Made by a program: the position numbers and the translations under genes. The notes below the pieces were generated by a model. That model did no database searches, was not told where the DNA came from, and was given only the letters and a program-made list of their open reading frames with translations. DNA of 64,000 bases from a candidate division NC10 bacterium CSP1-5 (GTDB lineage: Bacteria > Methylomirabilota > Methylomirabilia > Methylomirabilales > CSP1-5), in assembly GCA_001443495.1 (NCBI GenBank), contig LDXR01000013.1:33776-97775 (forward strand). The letters are read 5' to 3'. Shown in pieces: positions 25,428-34,613 of this stretch (position 1 is its first letter; each line of letters begins with the position of its first letter).

Positions 25428-26267
25428 CTAGGGCCTCCGTGCAATCGCCAGCACTGCCGGCATCGGAAGCTCGACGCCATCGCCCTTCTGATAGGGCATC
25501 GCCGCCTGGCGAACCGCTTTCCGAATGGCACGAATCGCATCAGCAGACTGAGCTCGCAGCAAGCCTGCTGTTCGTACCGTGCCTTCGAACATGTGTTCGA
25601 ACAACGCGTCAGGCGAGTCAAGCCGCCATGTCAGAGGGATGGTTTTCACGGTGGGAGCAACGAAACCGGCGCACGATAAAGACCGATGGCATTCCTGCGG
25701 ATCGCTAAACCGGAAGAAGTGGGGACCTTGCGGAAGTTGTATATCCAACTTTCCGTAGATCTCGACCGCCCGCAGCACCACTTGGAATCCGATTGCCTCC
25801 TCCGGCCTCGCCCACACCGTAAACCCGAACCTTCCTTCTGGGCGGAGCACACGGTGCGCCTCCGCAAGCGCCCGTTCAGGTCTGGCCAAATGGAGGAGTC
25901 CAAAATTCATGGTCACCGCGTCAAAAGAGGCCTCGGGGAATGGGAGGTCCTCGGCGTCACCTTCCCGAAAGTCGACCGCGGGATGGCGCCGCCGCGCTTC
26001 AGCAACCATCGCGGGAGCAAAGTCGACACCAACGACCTTGGCTCCCCGTTTGGCTGCCGCCGCCGCCGCGTACCCGGGGCCGGCCGCAACATCGAGCAAC
26101 TGCACCCCGCTTCTCACACCGACAGCATCGAGAAGCGGCGTGGTCATTTGACTGGTCAAGGAGGCAAAGGCATTGTGGTATCGCTCCGGGATCCTCTCCC
26201 AACCCTCGTGTTCAAACGCGCGAAACGCCTCGGGGTCAATGGGCGGATTGGGCATCTTTTTCCCCAT
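25428..26267 (-). CDS. UbiE/COQ5-like class I SAM methyltransferase
   Basis: About 279 residues. The SAM loop is LLDVAAGPGYAA, with the acidic strand end VVGVDFAP, GDAEDLPFP and the post-II LRPEGRFGFTVWA. The C-terminal part lacks recognisable substrate motifs. Starts at 26267 or 26255 are both possible; a GGAGG lies just ahead of the first. It is transcribed toward the PflX-like gene with 168 bases between. The substrate is unknown, likely a small molecule or lipid. Confidence 0.82.
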   Translation of the reverse strand: MGKKMPNPPIDPEAFRAFEHEGWERIPERYHNAFASLTSQMTTPLLDAVGVRSGVQLLDVAAGPGYAAAAAAKRGAKVVGVDFAPAMVAEARRRHPAVDFREGDAEDLPFPEASFDAVTMNFGLLHLARPERALAEAHRVLRPEGRFGFTVWARPEEAIGFQVVLRAVEIYGKLDIQLPQGPHFFRFSDPQECHRSLSCAGFVAPTVKTIPLTWRLDSPDALFEHMFEGTVRTAGLLRAQSADAIRAIRKAVRQAAMPYQKGDGVELPMPAVLAIARRP

Positions 26268-26327
26268 GGGCCTCCGTCTTCTCCTGCCCGCCGCCTTCAA
26301 CCGGGGGCGAATACTGAGAAGGCCTGC

Positions 26328-27104
26328 TCACATTGCAGCCTGCGGCCGGTAGAACGCCACGGCATTCTCGTAGAGGATCTTTCTCGCGCTCTCCTCGTCG
26401 AACGCGTCCAGGATCACGTTCACATCCTCATCCCGAAACGGCCGGTCGGCTCGTGTGGAGGGCAGGTCGGTGCCGAACATCAGGGCATCGGGATTGATGG
26501 AAACAATCGCCTTCATGGCCGGCACGACGTCAAAGTCGACCCGGCCGAATCCGGTGGCCTTCACGTGCATCCCATGTTCGACCAACTTGAGGAGGGTGTC
26601 GAAACCGGTTCGGGAGAGGCCGAGATGGTCAATCGAGACGGACGGCAACGCCACGAGAATGCAATACAATTCGGTCAGGTGGCGGGAATCGATATAGAGC
26701 TCGACATGCCAGCCGGCGATTTCGTGCACGCGCCGGGCGAGATCGTCCAGCCGCTCGACGCCTTCCGAGCCGCCTCGCTTGAGATTGAAGCGCACGGCCC
26801 GGACCCCGGCGGCGTCCAGTCTCATGATCTCTTCATCCGAAACGGAGGCCGGGAGCTGCGTTACCCCGACAAAGGTCGGGCCGAGGTCCTCGATCGCTGC
26901 CACGAGGTAGCTCTGATCAAATGCCTGAAAGGAGCCGGAGACAATCGCCCCCCCGGCGATCTTGAGCTTTCTGGCCCGCTCGAGATAATCGGCGCATGTG
27001 AAATTGTTAGGAAGATACCCCTGGTTCGCCACGAGGGGGAACCGGTCGTCAATAATGTGAAAATGGCTATCGAAGATCATGATCTCGTTTTTCAGCATAC
27101 GCAT
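26328..27104 (-). CDS. Amidohydrolase-2-type metal hydrolase
   Basis: A 258-residue TIM-barrel protein of the amidohydrolase-2 group. The N-terminal HFHIID metal pair, DHLGLSR, and the late MFGTDLPSTR Asp motif match the pattern. Members include lactonases for pyrone carboxylates and decarboxylases. Start is ATG 27104, with 27080 (MIFDSHFHI) as a plausible alternative that gives the more canonical N-terminus. Substrate unknown. Confidence 0.82.
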   Translation of the reverse strand: MRMLKNEIMIFDSHFHIIDDRFPLVANQGYLPNNFTCADYLERARKLKIAGGAIVSGSFQAFDQSYLVAAIEDLGPTFVGVTQLPASVSDEEIMRLDAAGVRAVRFNLKRGGSEGVERLDDLARRVHEIAGWHVELYIDSRHLTELYCILVALPSVSIDHLGLSRTGFDTLLKLVEHGMHVKATGFGRVDFDVVPAMKAIVSINPDALMFGTDLPSTRADRPFRDEDVNVILDAFDEESARKILYENAVAFYRPQAAM

Positions 27105-27140
27105 GGTATTGCTGACAAGGCGCGGGGCGGGGAGCCTGTG

Positions 27141-28298
27141 TTACTGATCGCGTCCCTCGAGCAGCTCTAGGACTACAGATGCGAGGGCGAAGGTCTTCAG
27201 GTCAATGTCGGGATCGAGATAGTAATGGTCGAGTCCTATGTCGGTAATGACAATGCCCCCTTCGACCAACTCATCCGCCAACAGGGTCAGCCCGTCATTC
27301 GGCCCGAGACTCTTGAGATCATCATACCGCCCTTTCACATACTCGGCAATCTGCCCCGAAAGCGGCGCGCCCACATATTGCAGCGTCAGTATATCCCCCG
27401 GAAATTCGAGTTGTGCAAATACCTCCCTCCTCTTCTTGGTGCTCAAGTCTTCAATCACCTCGCCCCGAAGACCTGTGAAGAAAAAGGCCGTTCTGACCAA
27501 CCAGCTCTTGGGCCATTGTAGCGCCTGGTCTGCCGAGGGGGTTCCTCTCAGCAGGCCACCAATGCTAATCCATGCTTTTACGCCTTGGAGTCGTTCCGGA
27601 GGCAATAGTTTTCCGATGGCGAGCGCGACCTCGGTCCCGCCTTTGCTGGTGCTGACCAGAATGATTCTGTCGTGCTCTTCCTTCAGCCGCAGTATCTCAC
27701 TTGCGATGATTGTCGCATTCTTCTCGATCGTGGCGAGCTCATCGGTCTCGATCAGTACGTTCTTGAACCCCGCGTGATTCATCAGACGTCGCTGCCGGGC
27801 GAAGTCAGCACCGGTGGTCGGGTCCCTCTTATACGCGTAACCCGGAACAAAGGCGATAAGGTACGGCGCAAATCTTTTGGCGATTCGAGATATCTCTTTT
27901 GCTGCCTTCGCTCTGAGAGTTGCAACATGGGCATGGAATGCATCCTGCGCCTTTTGACTTATTGGATCCTGATACACGCGAGAGACGAAATACAATGTTG
28001 CAAAGTCCGGGGAGAGCTCCTGCGTCAGGTCTCTCAAGCTATCGCTATCCAGCGGTCGTCTGTCCCATACGGCGAGTGCCCGATCGATCTCCTGGTCGTA
28101 CGCAGGATTGATCCGATCATTGCTCAGGTAATGCACGAGGTAATACTTCGATAGCTCCGAGTCGATGGTGGTCGCTACGGCCTGACCGGCCAAAGTGCCC
28201 TGCACTGGATATCTCGGAACGGTGGCACAACCGAAGGAAAGGAGAAAGAGAAGAGCGGATAACAGAAAACACAGTATTTCAAATCTTTTGCGGTTCAT
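27141..28298 (-). CDS. Lipoprotein with alpha/beta-hydrolase fold
   Basis: A 385-residue protein with a lipoprotein signal (LLFLLSFGCAT, lipidated Cys about 24). The catalytic-like elbow is STSKGG, a variant of GxSxG; a late GLDHYY supplies a His and FVPGYAYK lies near the first strand. The family was not recognised beyond the fold. The gene is AT-richer than its surroundings and begins 17 bases from a broken polB copy. It may cleave an ester in the periplasm. Confidence 0.65.
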   Translation of the reverse strand: MNRKRFEILCFLLSALLFLLSFGCATVPRYPVQGTLAGQAVATTIDSELSKYYLVHYLSNDRINPAYDQEIDRALAVWDRRPLDSDSLRDLTQELSPDFATLYFVSRVYQDPISQKAQDAFHAHVATLRAKAAKEISRIAKRFAPYLIAFVPGYAYKRDPTTGADFARQRRLMNHAGFKNVLIETDELATIEKNATIIASEILRLKEEHDRIILVSTSKGGTEVALAIGKLLPPERLQGVKAWISIGGLLRGTPSADQALQWPKSWLVRTAFFFTGLRGEVIEDLSTKKRREVFAQLEFPGDILTLQYVGAPLSGQIAEYVKGRYDDLKSLGPNDGLTLLADELVEGGIVITDIGLDHYYLDPDIDLKTFALASVVLELLEGRDQ

Positions 28299-28314
28299 TC
28301 ATAAAGCTCAAGAG

Positions 28315-28453
28315 GCATCGAGCCAGGATCGGAGCCGGCGGGCGGCCAGCCGACCGGGCCAAGGAGTGTCTCGGCCGCCCGCACGAGCAGCTCGACGTAC
28401 CTCTTTGTATCATAGCGCTCGCCCCGTGTCAGCAGGACCGCGGGCCGCGCCCG
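28315..28453 (-). pseudogene. Second, broken copy of the polB 3' end
   Basis: About 139 bp match the last ~46 codons of the DNA polymerase gene at 30672-30810 at roughly 85-90% identity (my estimate by eye), in the same orientation and frame. Translation gives ARPAVLLTRGERYDTK then LLVRAAETLLGPVGWP, against ARPAVLLTGDESYDTK in the intact copy. It then diverges and ends in a short unrelated tail. It overlaps the last codons of the neighbouring hydrolase gene. Confidence 0.8.
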
Positions 28454-29682
28454 TGCCACCATCGCCGCACGGACCAGATAAGGACCACCACGAGCAAACT
28501 AAGTAAGATCCACAGTAAGATCCAACACCATAGGTATGGTATCCGGGGAATCTGACCAATCTTCTCACATGCGAATGTATTTAGGTTGCTGGGTATCCGA
28601 TGATATGCAACCGCATACAGCGCGAGGCAAATCACCTCCGGCGTGTGAATAGTGTTTATATGAACCTCGGTGGGGTTTTGCCCGGGGATCGCGCTCACCT
28701 CAATATTCTCCGCGTCCGGGGCGAGGTTTCGTGCCAAGACCCGTCCTTGGCAGTCATTGGACGGGTAATGCCCCCCGACGAAATCCCGAGCCACGTTGTT
28801 CACATCACTGTTGGCGTAGAGCGCCACGTACAAAGTTCCAGCTGAGGATGTGCTACTGTTGCTTCGGCTTCCCCGTGCCTCTGTGGGGTACGTACCTGGA
28901 GACCAGTTGAGACCTGCCGAGGGCGGCGGCTTGCTGTCCTCGATGGCGTGGCCGTTGAGGTTCTCGATAAAATCCTGGCTCGCCGCCTGATCCAGGATGT
29001 AGGGCGAACAGTCATCTCTGTAGCCGTTATTAAGCTGCTTGAGCGCCAGGCTGAAAGCGGTGACTATGCCCGCCCTCAGGCCGTGATTGGGGGGCGCTAT
29101 CGCGATGAACTCCGTAACGGGATTAAATCCCGGTCGGGGAGCTGGAAGATCGTACTGCTGCTCGTGCAGGCTCTTGAGGTAGAGTCGGGAGCTAATCGTA
29201 CCTTTACTGTAGCCGATGATAGCGACCTTGACGTTCATCGAGGGGTTTGAGGTGAACGGGACGTGGTTCGGGTCGTGGCGATGCAGGATGTGCTCCACCG
29301 CCCAGCCGATCTCGCGGGCGTCCTCCACAATCGATCGATCTTGATCCTGAAAACGAATGTAGTAGGGCTCGATATCGAGCCAGGCGTTTTCGGGCAGCTC
29401 CAAGGCCTGCCTGAACGACGGCAACCCGTCGTGCGAGTCCTGCCAGTTCTTGCGAAAGCTGAAGTCAGCGTCGTCCGGACTAATCAGGTTGTGCCCGTGA
29501 ACGAAAAGCACCGGGATCTTTCCCTGCAGCGCTGGTGTCGCTGCGTTCAGGGTAGTTTCTTCCTTGACGCCGTCGCCGTCGAGATCGACGTACAAATATA
29601 CCTCGGCCTGCGCCCAAACCGTACTGACCCGGAACGCGACCCAAAACGCGACCAGGAAAATGCCGAGGATTTTCGGGTTCAA
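28429..29682 (-). CDS. Exported lipase-like alpha/beta hydrolase with C-terminal membrane helix
   Basis: A 417-residue protein. A signal peptide ends near VWAQA, VLFVHGHN is the first hydrolase motif, GYSKGT carries the probable nucleophile Ser, and a hydrophobic C-terminal helix (about residues 385-405) precedes a basic end. It starts with TTG (29682), 18 bases after the DUF6134-like gene. The final dozen codons are read from the broken polB copy in another frame, so the natural C-terminus was probably changed by recombination. AT-richer than the neighbours. Substrate unknown. Confidence 0.65.
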   Translation of the reverse strand: MNPKILGIFLVAFWVAFRVSTVWAQAEVYLYVDLDGDGVKEETTLNAATPALQGKIPVLFVHGHNLISPDDADFSFRKNWQDSHDGLPSFRQALELPENAWLDIEPYYIRFQDQDRSIVEDAREIGWAVEHILHRHDPNHVPFTSNPSMNVKVAIIGYSKGTISSRLYLKSLHEQQYDLPAPRPGFNPVTEFIAIAPPNHGLRAGIVTAFSLALKQLNNGYRDDCSPYILDQAASQDFIENLNGHAIEDSKPPPSAGLNWSPGTYPTEARGSRSNSSTSSAGTLYVALYANSDVNNVARDFVGGHYPSNDCQGRVLARNLAPDAENIEVSAIPGQNPTEVHINTIHTPEVICLALYAVAYHRIPSNLNTFACEKIGQIPRIPYLWCWILLWILLSLLVVVLIWSVRRWWHGRGPRSC

Positions 29683-29700
29683 AAGAGCACCGGGCGTGTG

Positions 29701-30513
29701 TCAATTCTCCTTATTCCGTAATCCTCTGAGACAATCCGATCTCCTGACGAACGACGGTAACTCAGATTCCATCTTTGCGGGGTTGGCGGCTGCGAATGTC
29801 ACAGCGTCGCCGTGAAGAAACATCTGGATCCATACCCCCCGCGAGTCGTACCAGAGCTCTCGATTGTGACCATCTTGATCCTGTACAAGATACCGTTCCG
29901 TCTTTTCGGATTTGTTTCCGATCGATAAATGTTCCACTCCCTTATTGGCGATGATCATGGATTTAAGTTCTCCTGTAATTGGGCTGATGACCTGGACGAT
30001 ATGGTCCGACCTTCGAAGGGCAGGGTTCAAGAAGTTCGTTGGGACGGCCTCTGCGGAAATTTGCTGACTCTTCTCTGAGCCAAATGTTTTGAAGAGCGCC
30101 TTGTCTTTCCGAACAACCGAGACCGTGATCGGATCGCCGAATTCATCCCATGGACACACACTCGGTCGTGCCATTCGTACAAAAATGGAACACGAGCCCG
30201 CGGTGGAAGAATCGAAGGCTGTCAGTGTTCCGTGGCGCCACGTCTCCTTCCGTTTTGAGGCACGGCAGTACCCGGTGTCATCCACCCATTCCTCAGTTTC
30301 CACGACGACGTCTTCGCCCTGTCGTTTAGATACAATCTTATGTATTCCTATTTGGTCGCTGCTGCGAGTAATCTCATAGTAGAACGTCCCCATAGGCCAA
30401 TCTTGGGATAAAGCGGTTCCGCTCAAAAAGAGAGAGGTGATACAGACGAAGAGCAAGCTGCCAGATGTGATCCAGGCTTTTGTATTCCTCTTATGAGTTC
30501 GACGGTGAGCCAT
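29701..30513 (-). CDS. Secreted DUF6134-like protein
   Basis: A 270-residue protein with a basic N-terminus and a hydrophobic signal (about residues 17-35, ending GTALSQ). The mature domain has the FYYEITRSSDQIGIHKI strand pair resembling DUF6134 proteins, which are exported and uncharacterised. It forms a two-gene unit with the hydrolase downstream, in AT-richer DNA flanked by the two polB 3' ends. The family assignment is from memory and uncertain. Confidence 0.55.
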   Translation of the reverse strand: MAHRRTHKRNTKAWITSGSLLFVCITSLFLSGTALSQDWPMGTFYYEITRSSDQIGIHKIVSKRQGEDVVVETEEWVDDTGYCRASKRKETWRHGTLTAFDSSTAGSCSIFVRMARPSVCPWDEFGDPITVSVVRKDKALFKTFGSEKSQQISAEAVPTNFLNPALRRSDHIVQVISPITGELKSMIIANKGVEHLSIGNKSEKTERYLVQDQDGHNRELWYDSRGVWIQMFLHGDAVTFAAANPAKMESELPSFVRRSDCLRGLRNKEN

Positions 30514-30662
30514 GTCTCAGGTTTTCCCCCATCGGATGTCTGGGAAACCGACTCGACTGCCCTTCGCTGGGATAGAGAGGGTGCGTGCCAGGCTCGTCGT
30601 GCGTTTGGCTAGGAGTGCAATTCGCGCACCAGCGATCGGCAAGAGGAGAGGGACTAGGAAGC

Positions 30663-32870
30663 TCACGGGGTTGCCAGCCAGGACTGGAGCCGGCCGGCGG
30701 GCCAGCCGACGGGGCCGAGGAGGGTCTCGGCCGCCCGCACGAGCAGCTCCTCGTAGGTCTTTGTATCATAGCTCTCGTCCCCTGTCAGCAGGACCGCAGG
30801 CCGCGCCCGGTCCCCCTTCACTTTGGCCTTTCGATCGAGGATGAGGTAGTCGATCTGCTGCCCCGGGTGGAGCTCGACTCCGGCCCGGGCCAATGTCTTG
30901 GCGGCGATCGCACCCGCGTCCTCCCGGACGTACTGCATCGGCTCCTTGGAGAGGGTCCGGGTGATGACGAGGTCTTCCAGCGGGACCCGCCCACCCCGGA
31001 TCGCCTCGACATGCCGCCTCAGGATCTCGAGCGCCTCCGGAACCCGGGCCATAAATTCAGCGGCGCTCTCGGCCCGGGCCAGGCAGTCGAGCATCTCCTG
31101 TTGAGCCGTCGCGATCCGTGGGGCGGTATCGTGCCGCCTGAGCTCGAGACCGCGGACCTTTTGCTCGCCATGCTGAAAGACGCCGTAGAAGCGGTTCGGC
31201 ACCGTGAGGGCCGGCGTCTCGCGCGACGGGCAAAAGACGATCCACCGGTAGATCCCCTCCACGGCAATGGGGATCTTTGTCGCCTCCTCGATCTCACGGC
31301 AGAGCGCCTCGAGCTCTGCGACCGAAAGGCCCGGCTTCTGGAGATAGATCGAGTCCACGATGGCGTGGATCGCGCGAAAGCCGTAGGCCTCGGCAATCGT
31401 CCGCGCCCGAAGGAGCATCTCGCGCCCGAGGCTTGTCACCGATTCGTGCGCCATGATCTGCCCCCACCGGGCGTTCTTGTACCCCAGGTACCCGAAGCTC
31501 ACCAGCAGGCACCAGCGCAGCGCCGCCTGGAGCAGGTCGTATCGCCGCCGCGTTTCCCCCTCGTTCGCCTTTTTGAGGGCTTTGTACCTGAGCCGCTTGT
31601 CGAGCAGTGGCCGCAGCACCCGGGGGACAAGCCCCTCGCGCCGCTCGCAGAGGCTGTATCCCGCCTCGGGCACCGCGCCCCTGGGACAGCAGGCGCAGTT
31701 CACCGTCTCGGGCGAGATATTGTAGGCCACCATGAGCGCGGGATACATGCTGGCAAAATCGATCTCGGCCACGTGCTCGTGGAGCCCCATCGGCGGCAGG
31801 TACACCATCCCTCCCTTGTCCACCGTGAGCAGCTCGTTGAGCGTCTTGGCCTCTTCCACCTCCGCCTTCTTCCAGGGGATGAGCGCCCCCATCCGCGTGG
31901 CCTCGTCCATCTGCATCGAGGTGATGGCGACGCCGGTCGAGAGGCGAGCCTGCCGCTGGACAGGGACCTTGGCGACGCGAGCAATCTCGAGCAACCCGGG
32001 CAGCTCTCCATCGTGGTAGATGAACGAGTTGTGCAGATCGATGTGCCAGCGGCCGTGCAGCAGAAAAGGCGGCGTCATGTAGACGACGCGGCCGTAGGTG
32101 AAGAAGCTGCGTCCCGCGCGCGGCGGCGTGCGGAGGACCGGCTCGCGGTCGAGGGGAAGCGCTACCCCCTGCCTCTTCGCCAGCCAAAGAAGGGTGGGCA
32201 GCACAAAGGCGTCGCCATCTTTTGTCATCAGGACGTCGGGGTCGTGCCGCTCGAGCAGTCCCGTGAAGGCATGGAGCAGCTCCACCTCTCTTCCCTGGCA
32301 CAGCTCGTACGTCTCCCCTTCGACCGTAACCTGAAGCGTGCTCAAGCGCCTCGAGAAGCGGCCGGCCGGCCCCGTCCCTTTGAGCTCCATGATTCGGAGC
32401 GGTGGCAGCGCGTACTCGAGCGCCCAGGGATCATCCCGGCATTCGACTCTTTGGAGGATCCCATCCTCGTGCTCGATCGTGCAGAAGGCCAATGGGAAGA
32501 GCTGCCGCTCGTAGCAGTAGAGCTGTGCCAGGTGGATCCCGCAGTTCCAGAAGAGGACCCGCGGATGCTCCAGGAAGAGGCGGTCAGGGAGGACGGGGTA
32601 CTGATTCAGGTCCGCCAGGGCGATCTGCAGAACCTCGACCTGCTCCCGGCTGACGAGATCCCACCGCTTGACCCACTCGAGCCCCGCGATCGAGGGCTTG
32701 GCTTCGAGCTCGCGGATGAGCGGCCGCAGATCCCGCGGCCTCCCCTCGGCGTAAAACGCCGGGGTGAAGGGATCCTCCAGGCGCAGCCGCTCCCCCGCCT
32801 CGGTGATCCACCAGAGGACCATTCCACGCTTGGCGGGATAGAGATCAAAGAGCCAGCCTTGGGTCTTCAT
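30663..32870 (-). CDS. B-family DNA polymerase, PolB2-like, with degenerate motifs
   Basis: A 735-residue protein. Motif A is EIDFASMYP (Asp371). Motif B is replaced by LLVSFGYLGY (about 455-464) without the usual Lys and Asn. Motif C reads HAIVDSIY: the first Asp of DTD is Ile, but the second, Asp506, which binds metal in characterised B-family enzymes, remains. Exonuclease I (IMELKG) and II (DAFVLP) lack their Asp residues, so proofreading is probably lost. The pattern recalls the PolB2 group. It overlaps the upstream small gene by 26 bases and ends a lexA-controlled operon. Confidence 0.8.
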   Translation of the reverse strand: MKTQGWLFDLYPAKRGMVLWWITEAGERLRLEDPFTPAFYAEGRPRDLRPLIRELEAKPSIAGLEWVKRWDLVSREQVEVLQIALADLNQYPVLPDRLFLEHPRVLFWNCGIHLAQLYCYERQLFPLAFCTIEHEDGILQRVECRDDPWALEYALPPLRIMELKGTGPAGRFSRRLSTLQVTVEGETYELCQGREVELLHAFTGLLERHDPDVLMTKDGDAFVLPTLLWLAKRQGVALPLDREPVLRTPPRAGRSFFTYGRVVYMTPPFLLHGRWHIDLHNSFIYHDGELPGLLEIARVAKVPVQRQARLSTGVAITSMQMDEATRMGALIPWKKAEVEEAKTLNELLTVDKGGMVYLPPMGLHEHVAEIDFASMYPALMVAYNISPETVNCACCPRGAVPEAGYSLCERREGLVPRVLRPLLDKRLRYKALKKANEGETRRRYDLLQAALRWCLLVSFGYLGYKNARWGQIMAHESVTSLGREMLLRARTIAEAYGFRAIHAIVDSIYLQKPGLSVAELEALCREIEEATKIPIAVEGIYRWIVFCPSRETPALTVPNRFYGVFQHGEQKVRGLELRRHDTAPRIATAQQEMLDCLARAESAAEFMARVPEALEILRRHVEAIRGGRVPLEDLVITRTLSKEPMQYVREDAGAIAAKTLARAGVELHPGQQIDYLILDRKAKVKGDRARPAVLLTGDESYDTKTYEELLVRAAETLLGPVGWPAGRLQSWLATP

Positions 32871-33165
32871 CCGGCTTCTGCTCCCGGGTTGCCTCGAGCT
32901 TTTCCAGGCGGCCTGCCTCGAGCTTGTCGAGACGGCTTCGGATCTCGGCGAGCGCCTTTTCCTGTTCGAGCAGGACGGCCATCACCACCGCCTCGAAGGG
33001 AGTGGGCCGGGCCACGTAGGACGCCTCGGCGGCGTGCCGCCTCGCATGCTCGAAGAGGCGGTCGAAGGCATCGCGGTCATCCCGCGTGAGCGCCCGGCGG
33101 AACTTTCTCCAGGATTCCTGTTCCTGATGGAAGGCCTGGACGATGCTTACGACAGTTCGGCCCAT
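32845..33165 (-). CDS. Small helical protein of the lexA-polB cassette (106 aa)
   Basis: An unrecognised, charged, mostly helical protein. VQAFHQEQESWRKFRRAL leads into RPTPFEAVVMAVLLEQEKAL and a final coiled-coil-like segment. It starts after GGAGGTGAACC and overlaps the polymerase start by 26 bases, so the two are translationally coupled. Its position suggests a polymerase partner or clamp-like adaptor, but nothing in the sequence proves this. Confidence 0.75.
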   Translation of the reverse strand: MGRTVVSIVQAFHQEQESWRKFRRALTRDDRDAFDRLFEHARRHAAEASYVARPTPFEAVVMAVLLEQEKALAEIRSRLDKLEAGRLEKLEATREQKPDEDPRLAL

Positions 33166-33207
33166 GGTTCACCTCCTGGGCTCACCGCTGGCGGTTCGAC
33201 TCATGGT

Positions 33208-33915
33208 CTACCTCAAGAAAGCAACAAGTTGGTCGGCCGGCAAGACCTCGACTAGATGCGAGAACGGCTTCTCGCGTTGAAAGACCAAACCCTCACCGCC
33301 CTGCTTAACCCGGATGCTTCGTGACGCGACGTCAAGCCACGGCAGATGCAGGCGTGCGCGCCCGGACTCACGCGGCGGATCCGCCGCGGTCACGAGGATC
33401 CTGCACCCCGCCTGTGCCTGCCGGTTCACCTCGGCCGCGATCTCGCGGAGCAGCCAGCTTGCCTCTTTGTAAGGGACGTTAGCGTCGGCAAAGAGGGATG
33501 TCGCGCCGGACAGGATCACCAGGCCGGGTGCGCGGTCCCGGATGAAACGCTCCAGGCGACGAAAAGCCAGCGCCGCGAGCTGGTGCACGGTGAAGGTGCG
33601 GATGATGTGGACCCGTGAGAGGACCGGCCTGGGTTCCTGCCGCGCTGCAAGGGCTAGGCGCGAGACGATGTAGGGGTCGGTACTGTTGCCTGCATCCACC
33701 AGGAGGACCCGATGCCCCTTGAGGGCATAGAGTCCCGCGGCAAAGGTCGCCAGGGAGAGGACAAGATCAGGCCCGCGGAGCAGCGCGATGAGGCCTGCCG
33801 GCGGAGGCTGAAACAGGGATTGAATGAGTGCCGGCAAACGCTGACTTTGGAGCGACTCACCGGCGACCTGAGCTTTGGAGACGGCTGTGGTGTGCAACTG
33901 ATGCATGGGGAGCAT
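33208..33915 (-). CDS. RecA/Rad55-like protein with a degenerate P-loop
   Basis: The 235 residues look like a RecA-fold ATPase core. A strand and putative P-loop region reads LIALLRGPDLVLSLATFAAGLYAL but lacks GKT/S; HRVLLVDAGN and LVILSG mimic the Walker B and flanking strands, and LTVAADPPRES-like text (ILVTAADPP) the sensor strand. Such degenerate RecA-like proteins (ImuA-type) accompany error-prone polymerases in SOS cassettes. It begins five bases after lexA ends. ATP hydrolysis is doubtful. Confidence 0.65.
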   Translation of the reverse strand: MLPMHQLHTTAVSKAQVAGESLQSQRLPALIQSLFQPPPAGLIALLRGPDLVLSLATFAAGLYALKGHRVLLVDAGNSTDPYIVSRLALAARQEPRPVLSRVHIIRTFTVHQLAALAFRRLERFIRDRAPGLVILSGATSLFADANVPYKEASWLLREIAAEVNRQAQAGCRILVTAADPPRESGRARLHLPWLDVASRSIRVKQGGEGLVFQREKPFSHLVEVLPADQLVAFLR

Positions 33916-33919
33916 GACT

Positions 33920-34588
33920 TTAGACCCGATGGAGCTCTTCTTGTGATGATTGTGATGAAACCGACCCGTTGAACCGGCGAAGCAGGCCGACGACCTTGCC
34001 GAGAATCTGGATCCCCTCCCCCCGCGGAAACGTTATCAGAGCGTAGGCCGGGTTGTCCGAGACGAGGAGGATCGTATCGACCTCGCGCGCGAAGCGCTTG
34101 AGCACCGCCTCTTCTTCAAGAAGCGCTACCACGATATCCCCGGATCCGGCGACCGGCTGCCGGCGCACGATAACGATATCGCCACGGGTTACCGTGGGGG
34201 CCATGCTATCGCTCGCAACCCGGACGGCAAAGCCCTCGCCGCCGCCCAGCCACGCGGCCGGCACCGGGACATAATCCACGACTTCCTCACGGGCGAGGAC
34301 CGGCGGCCCGGCCGTGACCCGGTCGAAAAGAGGGAGATATCCTACCTGTTCTTCGGGGGGCAGAGGGTTCCCTGACGGGTCCTTCAGGACCTGGATGCCG
34401 CGGGGGCCCGGCAGGCGGCGGATGTAGCCCTTTTGCTCGAGGGCCCGGACGTGGCGAAAGGCGCCGAAGCGGCTCTTGACCCCGATCGCCTCGGCAATCT
34501 CGTCCAGGATCGGCGGCATCCCCCGCTGCCGCAGTGAGCGGAGGATCGCTTCTAGGGCCTGCCGTTGTTTCGGACTCAGGCTCTTCAT
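33920..34588 (-). CDS. lexA: LexA repressor
   Basis: The 222 residues comprise an N-terminal winged-helix DNA-binding domain (residues 1-65) and a C-terminal S24 autoprotease. The cleavage site is Ala93-Gly94 in VTAGPP, the catalytic Ser128 lies in SDSMAP, and Lys164 in AVLKRF. DNA damage (RecA filament) triggers self-cleavage and derepression. ATG 34588 gives the canonical N-terminus; the frame opens to 34612. It is the first gene of the cassette and likely represses its own promoter through the palindrome at 34614-34629. Confidence 0.93.
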   Translation of the reverse strand: MKSLSPKQRQALEAILRSLRQRGMPPILDEIAEAIGVKSRFGAFRHVRALEQKGYIRRLPGPRGIQVLKDPSGNPLPPEEQVGYLPLFDRVTAGPPVLAREEVVDYVPVPAAWLGGGEGFAVRVASDSMAPTVTRGDIVIVRRQPVAGSGDIVVALLEEEAVLKRFAREVDTILLVSDNPAYALITFPRGEGIQILGKVVGLLRRFNGSVSSQSSQEELHRV

Positions 34589-34613
34589 AGAGGTCCCTCG
34601 CTGGGACCCCATG

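Noticed and set aside
30585-33089. 834-codon open frame antisense to the DNA polymerase
   Set aside because: It mirrors the polymerase gene on the opposite strand, has no signature of a protein family, and is expected in GC-rich coding DNA where third positions avoid stops.
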